A DNA stretch of 64,000 nucleotides from Sceloporus undulatus. Lineage: Eukaryota; Chordata; Lepidosauria; Squamata; Phrynosomatidae. The notes beneath the pieces were generated by a model. It saw only the letters and a list, made by a program, of their open reading frames with translations. It did no database searches and had not been told where the DNA came from. Both the position numbers and the translations under genes were made by a program. Shown piece by piece: positions 41,335 through 52,897 of this stretch (positions within the stretch are counted from its first letter, which is position 1; each line of letters begins with the position of its first letter). The stretch covers positions 71,225,275-71,289,274 of the forward strand of contig NC_056527.1 in the NCBI RefSeq assembly GCF_019175285.1, in the 5' to 3' direction.

Positions 41335-41985
41335 ACATTCAGAAATGATCTTGGAATTATTGTTGAGCAATGAACCAGCAATGTGATGCGACAGCAAAGA
41401 AGGTGAACACTATTTTAGCCTGCATTAATAGAAGCATCGTTTCCAAATCAGGGGAAGTAACAGTCCCACTATATTCGGCACTAGTCAGGCTTCATCTGGA
41501 GCAGAGCATTCAGTTCAGGGCACCTCATTTTAATGAGGATATTGACATGTTGTAGCAGGTTCAGAGAATAGCAGCAAGGATGATAAGAGAACAAAATATA
41601 TGAGGAAAATTGAAGAAGCTGGACCTGTTCAGCTTGATAAAGAGAAGACTGAGGAGTGACATGATCACATTCTTTAAATATCTCAAAGGGTTGGTCACGG
41701 AGACGAGGAAGCAGGCTGGTTCTCTACTGCCCCAGAGGATAGGACCAGATCTAATGGTTTTAAAACTGCAGGAGAGTAGATTTCAATTGAACATTAGAAG
41801 GAACCTCTTGATGTTAAGAGTGATTTGACAATGGAACCAGTTGCCTAGAGTGGTGGTAGGGTGTCTTTCTCTGGACATCTTCACAAAGAGGCTTGAGTGA
41901 TGGGGATTCTTTAACTTTAGATCCTACATTGAGCAGGGAGTTGGACTTAATGGCCCATGGAGCCCCTTACGTTCTGTAATTCTAT
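41335..41985 (+). mobile_element. Old CR1/L3-type 3' end
   Basis: Translated pieces ACINRSIVSKSGEVTVPLYS and RRLRSDMITFFKYLKGLVTE and the tail GAGTTGGACTTAATGGCCC resemble CR1 but with greater divergence than the other copies. Several frames are needed to follow it. Confidence 0.8.
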
Positions 41986-42039
41986 TCTTCTTTTTTGTGG
42001 TTATTCTGTGCTTGTGTAGTGAATATTTGGAACCTTCTA

Positions 42040-42330
42040 ATTTAGCTAAGGGCACAGATAACCCCTTTCAGTGCTGGATTGGGACTGCAGCAACCACATG
42101 CTGCGGCCCTGATCCAGCACTTTGCCAGCTCTAATAGAAACAGCAAAGTGGAGCTCCTTTTATTGCTGGCAAAAAGTGCTCCTTTCAGAATGGAAGGAGC
42201 ACTGTGATGCTGCCTGTCATGTGGGTGGGCAGGTGGTATGATGCTGGTGTGGGAGTGGCATTGGGGCATGTGTCGCCCAAATCTCACGACCCCACGCTGG
42301 TGTTTCAAGCCAATCTGTACAGCCCCAAAG
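42040..42330. other. Unclassified GC-rich repeat-like segment
   Basis: CAGCAACCACATGCTGCGGCC is shared in diverged form with 59,025-59,050 (GCAACCACACGCTGCAGCC). Internal inverse blocks occur (GGAGCTCCTTT, AAAGTGCTCC). It is probably a non-autonomous DNA element. No gene is seen. Confidence 0.4.
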
Positions 42331-42334
42331 AAAG

Positions 42335-42744
42335 CTTTTTTTGAGGTAGCTCCACATACCCTTAGCTCTGTCTATCACTACTCCTGTTCATTTACTTCAG
42401 TTGCTTTTCTTGTGTGGAGCATTTAAGGAACCTCTCTAATGTTTTCCTTATGTTAACAGTTTTTGAATAGAATTTGGCATACACTCTTCTATTTTTCACT
42501 TTGCCTTTGGCATTTTTTCTGATTACTGTTATCAACTTGGCTTATCTGTGACTTTTCACCTGCTCGGCTCCTTTTGGCTTGTCTTGTTGTCAGCTATTAA
42601 CAGCAACTAACCAGGCTTGTTTACTTAACTACAGCTCTGTTTTTCCTCAGTGATAGAGAAAATAGAAGGGTTAATTTATAAGCGGATATAGAATTAAAAA
42701 ATAAAGGGGAAAAATAAATCAGAAGCAAGGAATACTCAATGAAT
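42335..42744. other. No recognised feature
   Basis: AT-rich sequence without a supported exon or repeat. Confidence 0.4.
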
Positions 42745-42746
42745 TA

Positions 42747-42782
<36 letters not shown>

Positions 42783-43000
42783 CCTTTATTTATAAAGCAC
42801 TGTAAATTTACACAGCGCTGTACATACAATTTTTTAAATTGGATGGTTCTCTGCCCTAAGGTTTACAATCTAAAAAAGACACGACACAAAAGGAGAAGGG
42901 GAAGGGGATGAGGCCCAACAGTTCTTCTCTACCTCCGAGGCCTGGATCAGGGGAGATGGACTGGAGGGAGGACATAGCAATACAGGAAATGATTCAATAA
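42745..43000 (-). mobile_element. L2-type 3' tail
   Basis: AAT repeats, then TTATTTATAAAGCACTGTAAATT, AGCGCTGTACATAC and TAAGGTTTACAATCTAAAAA, the reverse of the tail at 16,370-16,490. Confidence 0.7.
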
Positions 43001-43009
43001 AACAGGCAA

Positions 43010-44455
43010 CAAAGGAACATCAAATATATTCCACTTAATCACTTGGAATCCAAGCGGATTACAACAATAAAATGAGATACAGTTAAACATGCTATTCCCT
43101 CCAGTATAAAAACATTGTAATACTAAAAAGAGATTAAACCAGAAAGACATTAAAACAATAGTATAAAATAACAGTTAAAATCAATAGAAGATTTGTAAGA
43201 AATTTAAAGCAGGGTCCAGATAGGATGGAAAAGGGGATGGAGAAAAGAGGGAGGGGGGCAGGTAAATAGAGGCGGACCTAGTCTGGAAAGGTCTGCTGGA
43301 AGAGATCCATCTTAATAGCCTTCTTAAAGGTTTCCAAAGTGGTAATCTGACAGATCTTGTCCGGCACATTGTTCCAGAGTCTAGGAACAACTGCTGAAAA
43401 GGAATGCCGGGTCACTGCTGAAAGTCTAGTTCTCTTTGGTTGAAGCAGATTCTTCCCAGCAGAACGAAGAGGGCGAGGAGGATGATATGGGAGAAGGCAT
43501 TCCCACAAGAAATCTGGACCCAAGCCACATAGGGCTTTAAAGGTTAAAACCAACACTTTGTATCTTGCCTGGAAACTAAAAGGCAGCCAGTGAAGGGATT
43601 TTAAAACTGGTGGTATTGTGGGCAAATCTAGATGTGCCAGTAACCTGCCTGGCTGCCATATTCTGTATCAGTTTAAGTTTCTGAACTTGACACAGAGGTA
43701 GCCCCATGTAGAATGCATTACAAAAGTCGAGCTGAGAGGTTACCAGTGCATGTACTACTGTTCCAAGGTCTTCCCACTCCAGGAAGGGGCGCAGTTGGCA
43801 TATCAGCTGAAGCTGAAAGCATGTGCTCTTGACCGTCACATCCACTTGAGCCGTCAGATGGAGAGACGAGTCTAGGAGCACCCCCAGACTGCGAACAGAG
43901 TCCTTCAGGGGAAGTGTGACCCCCGTCCAGAACGGGCTGGCATAACTACATTCCCAGATTGGGGGTTCCTATTACTAGTACCTCTGTGTTACCCGGATTC
44001 AACTTGAGTTTGTTTTCCCTCATCCAGTCCATTACCACATCAAGACAGGCATTCAGAAGAGAGATGCCTTCCTTAGTCACTACAGCAGTCTGAGACATAG
44101 AGAAATATATTTGGGTGTCATCAGCATATTGATAACATCCCTCCCCATGTCTCTGGATGAACTCACCCAGCGGCTTCATGTAAATGTTAAATAGCATTGT
44201 GGACAAAATTGCACCTTGAAGAATGTCCGACCTGAGCTCCCTCTTGGCCAAATGTGACACCATCTGGAATCTACCTGAGAGGTAGGATCGGAACCACTGC
44301 AAAGCAGAGCCTCCGATTCCCAGCTCTCTCAGGCGTTCCAGAAGGATACCATAGTCGATGGTATCAAAGGCTGCTGAGAGGTCCAAGAGCACCAACAGGG
44401 TCACACTTCCCCTGTCGATGCCCAGATGGAGATCATCGACTAAGGCGACCAATAA
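43010..44455 (-). mobile_element. L2 LINE, RT to 3' end
   Basis: On the minus strand three open pieces follow the L2 ORF2 order. 44,452-43,946 encodes DRGSVTLLVLLDLSAAFDTI through the catalytic CYQYADDTQIYFS and ENKLKLNPGNTEVLVIG. 43,881-43,576 encodes HALVTSQLDFCNAFYMGLPL. 43,625-43,278 encodes LKSLHWLPFSFQARYKVLVL to FKKAIKMDLFQQ. Frame changes separate them, and the GVPQG block is altered, so the copy is dead. It is 5'-truncated at the start of the RT domain. Confidence 0.92.
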
Positions 44456-44730
44456 TAAATAAATAAAAGATTTATTTATATACCGCCCTTCGAAACATCA
44501 GGGTGGTTTACAACAATATACAACAGTTCTGTTACAACAAAATACAAAGTACAAAGTTATACAATATACAACAATACAGTTATAACAAAATACAAAATTA
44601 TACAAGAGTAATTACAAGAAAATACAAAACAGTGCAAGCCCACCCTCCATACAGCAAAAACCCAAAATAAACATCCACAACAATACATAAATCAAGAAAA
44701 TAAAACTAAAAACCATACTATAGCTGGATG
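44456..44730 (-). mobile_element. L2-type 3' tail
   Basis: AATAAATAAATAAAAG, then TTTATATACCGCCCTTCG and CATCAGGGTGGTTTACAAC, is the reverse of an L2-like 3' UTR. It abuts the truncated end of the previous L2. Confidence 0.55.
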
Positions 44731-44935
44731 GCAATATACATCATCGAGGGGGCTAGAATGACATTGGTGCTCATGGGAAAAACACAATCCATGAGCATAT
44801 ATACCCCATACACAGACAATGTAAGAAAACTGCAGCAGAGTAAGACTACTTTCCAAGTCAAGCCTCTGTTGCAGACACAGCTAATAGGACCCTGCCCCCC
44901 CGTCCCCTGCAGCCATGCACAGTTGCGCAGGTGTG

Positions 44936-44945
44936 NNNNNNNNNN
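44936..44945. other. Assembly gap of 10 N
   Basis: Ten undetermined bases. The sequence immediately right of the gap recurs almost identically about 235 bp downstream. Confidence 0.99.
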
Positions 44946-45308
44946 GCTGTGAGTCCGTTGGCGGCGAGTCCTGGGTGGGAGCGCAGCTGCGCGGGTGGAT
45001 TCCTCTCCCAGGCAGCCGCTCCGGCAACAGCGGCAACAAACACAGTCCCTCGGGGCCTTAGAGGGGGCAGGATGGGGAGGTTCCCCAGCGAGCTGGGTTT
45101 TATGGCGTGCCCCTGCCACTGACACGCCCCTCCCCGGCTCCCCCTCAGGTGTTCCTGGTCTCCCTCGGTCCTGGCAGCGCCGCTGTGAGTCCGTTGGCGG
45201 CGAGTCCTGGGTGGGAGCGCAGCTGCGCGGGTGGATTCCTCTCCCAGGCAGCCGCTCCGACAACAGCGGCGACAAACACAGTCCCTCGGGGCCTTAGAGG
45301 GGGCAGGA
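44946..45308. repeat. Near-identical direct repeats next to the gap
   Basis: GCTGTGAGTCCGTTGGCGGC to the TTAGAGGGGGCAGGA end at about 44,946-45,072 recurs at about 45,182-45,308 with only two or three differences. This may be a real tandem repeat cut by the gap or two haplotypes joined in series. Confidence 0.85.
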
Positions 45309-45436
45309 CCAAGGCTGTCTCAATTCCATAGCCTGCCCTAAAACTGGTTTGAAATTAATCTAGATAATCCATTCTAATGGCATCACCCCCCTGGATGGCC
45401 AGCCAAGATGGGCAAGGGTCAAGAGAGCAAGTCATC

Positions 45437-45490
<54 letters not shown>

Positions 45491-46145
45491 TTATTTGTAT
45501 CCCGCCCCTCTGAGAACAATTGGGGAGGCTAACAAAGTTAAAAATACAGAACATATAAAATCCCTGATACCCTCCCCTCCTTAAAAAAGTATTAAATCCA
45601 ATGCAGAATTTAGGAGGGAAAAACATACAAGTTAAAAACTGACCAGAAAGTCAACAACATCACATCAGCAAACAATCAATGGGAGCAGCAGTATCTTATT
45701 CCCAGACGTTTTTCTAAGGCCGAGTTCTCTATTCTGGGAAGGCATACTGGAAGAGATCCATCTTAACAGCCTTTTTAAAGCTGTCTAAGGATGTAAGTAG
45801 ACAGATCTCATTTGACAGGCCATTCCATAATCTCTTTTCCACGCAACCAAGAAGCTTGTCCACATCCTCGGCACTGATGAACCCAAACTGATCCAGAATA
45901 ACAGTATAGGCAGAGAGGCTGGATACCTCTCCTAACAACTCAGTTTCAAAGCGGACATCCAAGTCGGCTCTTATTTGAGAGATTTTGTCTGCAAAGTGAT
46001 TATTAAAAGCATCACAGCAGGCTGTTGTAGATTCTAGCAAAGGGTTCAGGGTGAGGGGTAGCTGAGTTAGATCCCTTACCACCTTGAATAGCTCTGCCGG
46101 ACGAGACTTTGCAGATGCAATAGATGCAGAATAGAAAGACTTCTT
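45437..46145 (-). mobile_element. L2 LINE with internal deletion of the RT core
   Basis: The 3' tail (AAT repeats, TTTATTTGTATCCCGCCCC) is followed in reverse by an open 117-codon stretch (45,729-46,082). Its N-terminal part (MVRDLTQLPLTLNPLLESTT to EDVDKLLGCV) precedes the RT in full L2 copies, and its C-terminal part (KRLWNGLSNEI to FKKAVKMDLFQYAF) is the extreme C-terminus. About 1.3 kb including the catalytic RT is missing between the two, yet the frame is kept. The 5' edge meets a Ty1/copia fossil. Confidence 0.85.
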
Positions 46146-47175
46146 TAGATGAGACCTTTTTGCCTGTCATGAAACATAGTATAATAAGACTTAGCTTAGC
46201 TGCTGCCACAAAGATGGATGTTAGATATGTTGATCTGAAAACTGCATTTTTGCGTGAATTGATCACAGAAGAGATATTTACAAAACAACTGCCAGACAAG
46301 AAAAAGCCAAGAGTTGAATTAAAGAACTGAATTAAAGAGATTCGAAAATGTTATCTACTATTCAGTCATACAGGTTTAGAAAGAACAAGATGGTTCTTTT
46401 CTACTAAGTCAAAAACAGAATATTGCTGAACTTTTGGAGAACCTAGGACTTCAAGATGCATATAGACTTTCTTAAAAATAATGAAGAAGGTGATCCTCTA
46501 CTAAATGACAACTTGTACAGAACAGCAATAGGAAAGCTCCTGTACTTAGCTACAGACACTAGACTTGATATTGCTGCTGTAAGAATGCTGTGCAGAAAGG
46601 TCAGTGTACCTACCAAGAAGGATTGGACTGCATTAAAAAGAGTAGCCAGATAATTGAAAGGAACCATGAACTTTCAATTTAAACTGCCGGTCAGCAGGAA
46701 CTCATGCTTTGTATCCTTTAGTGATACAGACTGGGCTGGGGACAATGCTGATTATTGCTCTACCACTGGCTTCCTATTTTTGTATGGAAATGGGCCTATT
46801 TTCTGGGCCAAGAACTAGTAGCCCTTTCTTCCACAGAAATGAAAGGAACATAGCTGCATCAGAATCCTGTTGGGAACTATTATGGTTTGATCACTTGTTG
46901 GCCAGCTTTGGAGTGAGTGAGCAGAAACCAGTTCAAGTTGTTGAAGACAACCACAGCTTCAGTAAGCTTTCTCAAACAAAGAAAATCATGCCATGCAGCA
47001 TGCACATTGGAATAAGATTTCACAGTGTGTGTGAACTGACAAAGGTTTGATCAAGATAACCTACTGTCCAGCCATCGAGATGACAGGTGACATATTGACC
47101 AAGCCATTACCAAGAGACTGTTTTGAGAACCTATGTGTCAAGCTGGGACTTCAGGGGTGCACACTCAGTTGAGAA
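46146..47175 (+). mobile_element. Ty1/copia LTR-retrotransposon fossil, RT to RNase H
   Basis: The translated blocks DETFLPVMKHSIIRLSLAAA and YVDLKTAFL belong to copia RT. Further on, LYLATDTRLDIAA, a DTDWAGD block and an AASESCWELLWF block belong to its C-terminal RT and RNase H. No LTR, gag or integrase is recognised beside it. The copy is incomplete, with at least about five breaks, and is old. Confidence 0.8.
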
Positions 47176-47414
47176 GGTGTATTTGGTATAGCAATGTTTG
47201 CATACTGAGACTCTATGGTCTATAGAATGAATGTAGACCTTCTAGCACCTTAGGAATAAATGCTTGTGGTAATTTTCTGTTTGTATTTTCATATACCTTC
47301 TCTCTTTCTGAAGCATGTACAACATTCTTTGAGATCTCCATGCTTGTCTCGCTTCACTATGCTTGCTTTAGGATGCTGATTCAACTCCTTTGAATAGCTA
47401 TATAGCATGTAGAC

Positions 47415-47794
47415 CAGGGGTAGGCAACCTGCGGGCCGTGGGCTGGATGCGGCTCGGCGAGGCCTTGGGACCGGCCCCAGCCTGGTCCTGCTACTGATTG
47501 CCACCGGGGCCTTTGGCCTCTCGCGCGAGGGGGCATGGTGGGGCAATTGTCTATAGAAGCCTCAGAAACATACATTTATCTTAAATTTTTTTTTAAAAAA
47601 TCAGCAAATTTTTTCATGTGTCCTCCATTAAAAAAAACTGTCCTCCATTTGAAAATTTTGTCCTATATTTGTCCTGGTTTATTTATTTATTTATTTATTT
47701 TAAATTATTTAATTATTTGTTTTTTGACTTCGGCCCCCCAGTTGTCTGAGGGACAGCAACCCAGCCCCCGGCTCAAAAAGGTTGCCTAGCCCTG
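47415..47794. mobile_element. hAT MITE, 380 bp
   Basis: The ends CAGGGGTAGGCAACCTGCGG and AAAGGTTGCCTAGCCCTG are inverse, with exact 8-bp duplications ATGTAGAC at 47,407-47,414 and 47,795-47,802. It shares both ends with the element at 28,134-29,866 and looks like a deleted relative. Confidence 0.93.
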
Positions 47795-47849
47795 ATGTAG
47801 ACTTATATACATAAGCATAAGAAATTGTGCTTGTGTATATAAACTATGC

Positions 47850-48480
47850 ACAAGATTTTTGTTTGCATTTTTTAAATGGCCATCACAGCTACCCCTGCAT
47901 GTTTTCTGTATTGTGAGATACTACATTGTAGCTGCAACAGGGGGATCATGAAGAGTGGCCTGTAGACTGGGACCTCCAGCCAAAAAAACAAACAAACAAT
48001 TTTTTTCTTCTTAAATTTGGACTGAATTTGCATGGTTTACCTCTACACCTCCAAAATGTTCCTGATCAAAAACGTGGAGACTTCTTGAGGAATCCATTGT
48101 TCTCTGCCTACAAAGAGGCCTGTGCTCTCACTGGAATGGAGACATATTGTATTGCACAAGAGGGATCCCTGTTGAGATACAAATGGACTTTAAATGTCCT
48201 GGACTTTGAAAATCTCTCTATTGTTGCATGGCCAGGCGGAGACTGACTGCACAAAATATATCCTCTCCAGTATACCATCTTTACTAAGAACTGAAACAAC
48301 ATGCAAGCATCTGACTAACACCTCCGACTGTTTTTTCTTTTCTTTTCTTGTTTGGTTTGTAACATTTTGCCTGATGAAGAAGCCCATGGAGCTTCGAAAG
48401 CTTGCAACAAGTATATTGTGCACTTTGGTTGGCCAATAAGGGTATCACTGATGGATTTTTGTTTGCATATGCACAAGATT
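47850..48480 (+). mobile_element. Unclassified interspersed repeat C, with intervening sequence
   Basis: The block at 48,365-48,475 (CCTGATGAAGAAGCCCATGG, AAGTATATTGTGCACTTTGG, GGTATCACTGATGG) matches 34,640 and the inverted pair near 36.1-36.6 kb. The following block of the family (TTTGTTTGCATTTTTTAAATGG) is found at 47,857, before it. The order suggests a rearrangement or two copies. The middle (47,930-48,350) is unassigned. Confidence 0.45.
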
Positions 48481-48942
48481 TGTGAGTAAACTATTTTTTA
48501 TATTCTTTTAAAAGAAAGACTGTGTTTGATTCTGTTTACTGTGCTAATACACACGTGTGGGGTTGGTGAATGGCTGCTCTTGTTATCTCCGTGCTTCTAC
48601 TGCAGAAGGCTCTGCTAAGGAGATTCACAATTGTGTCTTTTTGCTTTTTTACTGAAACTTAACACTTTATGATATGAATCACCCAGTACCCACATGGTCT
48701 GAAGGAGGAGGGGTCTGTCTGCATGAATACCAGCTAAACTGAGGACAACACTAGCTACAGCATCTTGACAAAATGCAGGCCTATGACTTTTAAAACCTTT
48801 GCCTGATGAAAAAGTCTTTGAAAGTTTGCAACGTCTATAATGCACATTCTGATTAGTCCAGTGGTTCCCAACTTTTCTAGTGCTGCAACCCTTTAATACA
48901 GTTCTTCATGTTATGATGACCCCCAACCATAAAATTATCTTT

Positions 48943-49284
48943 GGCGGGATACAGACCGCCCAAAAAGGGTAGTCTCCCGCTGCCCTGGCCCGCAGTGGAC
49001 AAACTGCGCAACTCCATCGTGGAACAAAAAGAACCCGCAAAAAGCAGGTTCTTCTTGCAGTGTGTTTGTGACACCGCAATGCGCCAATGGCGCACTTGCG
49101 GCATCACAAAGGCGCCGGGATGTTAGCCGTCCGTCATGTCAAAATGCCGCCGCCATTTTTCGCTCCCAGTACGTACTAGGCTAACCCTAGTACGTAGTAG
49201 GGTTAGGGAGCGTATGAATGGTGCACGCTCCCTAACCCTACTGCCGTTGCCGCCACGCTACATTTTGCTGGTATGTATCCTGCC
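48943..49284. mobile_element. Harbinger-like GC-rich MITE
   Basis: It starts GGCGGGATACAGACCGCC, ends with the inverse GGTATGTATCCTGCC and is flanked by TTT. It is a relative of 32,045-32,408 and has inserted within a hAT element. Confidence 0.7.
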
Positions 49285-49384
49285 TTTGTTGCTAATTCAT
49301 AACTTTAATTTTGCTACTGTTATGAATCGTATTTTCATAGTTACAAATTGAACATAAGTAAAGCATAGTGATTCATCACAAAAA

Positions 49385-49560
49385 CCTTGAGCCTTGGGCA
49401 AGGAGCCACACTCTCTCAGCCTCAGAGGATAGCAATGGCAAGCCCCCTCTTAAGAAACCTGTCCAGAAAGCCCCAGGATAGGTTTGCCTTGAGCCTTGGG
49501 CATGAAGCCACACTCTCTCAGCCTCAGAGGATGACAATGGCCAACCCCCTCTGAAGAAAG
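49385..49560 (+). repeat. Duplicated Sauria SINE body
   Basis: GAGCCTTGGGCAAGGAGCC, then CACACTCTCTCAGCCTCAG and AATGGCAAGCCCCCTC, occurs twice about 115 bp apart. Both are internal Sauria segments without heads. Confidence 0.7.
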
Positions 49561-49814
49561 CAGAGTCTTTGGCTGTGCTGTCTCTCTTCCTTTTTGCCTA
49601 TCTTATGTTCCTGAGAGTGGAAGGAAATGGGACGCTCTGGGCAGTTGCTAAGCAACTGAGGGGCCTGGAGGTGGCTGATGCTCTAAAGAGCTTAGCTTGG
49701 AGGCCCTTTGTTTGGGAAGTGGTTCTCTGAGGAGGGTCCCTGGTGACCCTTGGGAAACTGTCATTCCACCCCCAAAGGGGTTCTGACCCCCAGGTTGGGA
49801 AACACTGGTTTAGC

Positions 49815-50540
49815 CCAATAAAAGTATCACAGTTTTGTGGATTTTGGATGATATTTCCAGTAAATGTTAGTCGTGAGATACTCTTTTCTGATCTTGCATC
49901 ATAGTATCTATAATGTGAAAAAGACAGAGAGAATCCGTATCTGTGACCTAATTTACACACAGATGATTAAACAGTTGTTGATAATTCAAACTCCCTTTTT
50001 GTAGTCTCAAGGACAAGTAGTTATGGCTTCCCTGTGCTGTGTTTGGATTACGTAAGCACAGATTTTCCTCTTGATTCAGCTTGTTTGGTTAGCTCTTGTT
50101 TAGAGCACTGCTGTGCCACCTCTTGCTGTGTTGTGGTGAGATTCCTCCGTTGCTGTGTTTGTCCTAGGAAATCACATGGAAACATCATGCTTGTGGCTGC
50201 TGTACGAGGGACACTTTCCCCACACTTGCCTAAAATTTCTGGCGCCTTACCAGCAGGTTTTTTTTTTAAGAGTGGGAATTGCCGTGTGACAGCTTTGCAC
50301 AGTGACAAGGTAATTGGATCTGAGCAGCTTTTGGCTTTATGGGAGCAATTGTACTATTCCCAGAGCTTAATTTCAGAGACAGGTGCTCCAGCTCAACAAT
50401 CTCTTTGAATTTCAGTCAGGAGCTGGGTTGTGCTTATTTTTTGCTTGTTAGAAACTAAGTCCATCAGGTTAAATGGGTGTTACTCATACTTAAGTGGGCA
50501 GAATTCAGAGACACAGCCTTATTAGCTGGGAATATCAGTG
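49815..50540. other. No recognised gene or repeat
   Basis: Short open frames on both strands here lack similarity that I recognise. It may contain old repeats. Confidence 0.4.
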
Positions 50541-50954
50541 TGCAAAAGGATCTTGTAGCACTTTTGAGATCAACTGTGTGAAAGAGGTTGTAGCATATGC
50601 TTTCGTAGACTAGGGCTGCATCTGCACTGTAGAAGTAACACAGTTTGACACCACTTTGCCATGGCTCCATGCTATGGAATTCTGGGATTTGTAGGTTGCC
50701 GTATATCTCATAAAACTACAAACCCCAGAATTCCATAGCATTCAGCCAAGGCAGTGGTGCCAAACCAAATTATTTCTTTTTTTTAAATTGTCTAAGTGAA
50801 TTAGACAAACTGACATGTCTATTGAAACTTGTAGGGTTGCCATAATTCTCTACTAAAAACCGGGACAAAATGTAGGACAAAATTTAGACCAAAATGTAGG
50901 ACAATTGTAGGATAAAATTTAGCCCCAAATGTAGGACATTTAAGGTCCTCCATT

Positions 50955-52897
50955 TTTCTTAGCAGAGCTGTTCAGGGTGGTTAGGGAATTAAACCAACTG
51001 CCGACCACCGTGAACCCTCTATTAGAACCAACTACAGCCTGCTGTGATGCTTTTAACGACTTTTTCGCCAATAAAATCTCTCAGATAAGGGCTGATCTAG
51101 ACGCCGGCTTTTTGTCAGAAGCAATAGAAGAGGTATCCAATAACTCTGGAAACAAGGTTATACTGGATCGCTTTGAGTTTGTAAATTCCGAGGACGTGGA
51201 CAAGCTTCTTGGAACCGTAAGAAGGACAACTTGCCCTCTTGACCCTTGCCCTTCTTGGTTGACTGTCCAGGGAGGAGATCCAATAAAGACTTCATTACAT
51301 CTTATAATTAACGCATCTCTACGGGAGGGCTCATTTCCATCCGCCTTGAAGCAGACAATTGTAAAACCAATTTTAAAGAAACCCTCCCTAGATCCACTGT
51401 TGAGAAATAACTATAGACTGGTCTCCTTATTACCATTCTTGGGCAAGGTGGTTGCTTTCCAACTCCAAGCTGTCTTGGATGAAACCAATTATCTGGACCC
51501 ATTTCAAACTGGCTTCAGAGCGGAATATGGAGTTGAGACTGTCATGGTCGCCTTAGTCGATGATCTCCGTCTGGGCATCGACAGGGGAAGTGTGACCCTG
51601 TTGGTGCTCTTGGACATCTCAGTGGCCTTTGATACCATAGACCATGGTATCCTTCTGGAACGCCTGAGAGAGTTAGGCATTGGGGGCACTGTGCTCCAGT
51701 GGCTCTGGTCCTACCTCTCGGGAAGCTCCCAGATGGTGAGGGTGGGGAACAGTTGCTCTCGTAAAAGAGAGCTGACATCTGGCGTCCCTCAGGGTGCCAT
51801 TCTGTCCCCCATGCTGTTTAATATTTACATGAAGTCGCTGGGAGAGATCATCCGGAAACATAGGGCACGGTGTTATCAGTACACTGATGACACCCAGATT
51901 TATCTCTCCATGTCTCCGACTGATACAATGACTAAGGAGGGCATCTCTCCTCTGGATGCCTGTCTGGAGTCAGTAATGGGCTGGATGAGGGAAAACAAAC
52001 TCAGGTTGAATCCAGACAAAACAGAGGTACTCGTGATAGGTACCCCAAGTCCAGACAGGGAAATTTGCCATCCAGTCCTGGACGGGGTCACACTTCCCCT
52101 AAAGGATAATGTTCGCAGTTTGGGAGTACTCCTGGACTCATCTCTACAGTTATCATTTCAAGTGGATGCGATGGCCAGGAGTGCTTGGTACCAACTTCGG
52201 CTGATACGCCAACTGCGTCCCTTTCTGGACCGAAAGGACCTTGAAACAGTAGTACATGCATTGGTAGCCTCTTGTTTAGATTTCTGTAATGCGCTCTACA
52301 TGGGACTACCTTTGTACCAAGTTCCGAAGCTTCAGCTACTTCAAAATGCTGCAGCCAGGTTGGTTACGGGAACACCCAGATCGGAACACATTACACCGGT
52401 ATTAAAATCGTTACACTGGCTGCCAATTAGCCCAATACAAAGTGTTGGTCATTACCTTTAAAGCCCTACATGGCTTGGGCCCGAGTTACTTGAGGGAACA
52501 CCTCTCTCTACACAATCCGCCCTGCACCCTCAGAACAACTGGAAAGCTCCTACTTGAACACCCCAGAGTGAGATTAACAGTCACTCACCAAAGAGCATTC
52601 ACAGCCATGGCCCCTACGTATTGGAATAACCTCCCAGAAGAAATTCGCCTCATTTCCACCCTGGACGCATTTAAGAAGGCGCTGAAAACTGATCTCTTTC
52701 AGCAAGCATACCCCTCCTGACCCTCTGTAGAGGAAATAACCCCAAATATATATCTACCTCAGGATGTTCTCTTTTTTAAAAAATTGTATTGTGATTTGTG
52801 TGTTTTTAAGAGATGTGTTATTATATAAGCTGATTTTATCTAATTGTAATTGTGACGTATTGTGAATTGATACTGGCTGTAATCCCACCTCGATCCA

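Larger units (their letters stand above)
48859..49806. mobile_element. hAT element with internal Harbinger-like MITE and SINE-like pieces
   Basis: The ends CAGTGGTTCCCAAC and GGTTGGGAAACACTG are inverse. The flanks GATTAGTC (48,851-48,858) and GTTTAGCC (49,807-49,814) match at 6 of 8 positions. Inside are the MITE 48,943-49,284 and a duplicated Sauria-like segment. Confidence 0.8.
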
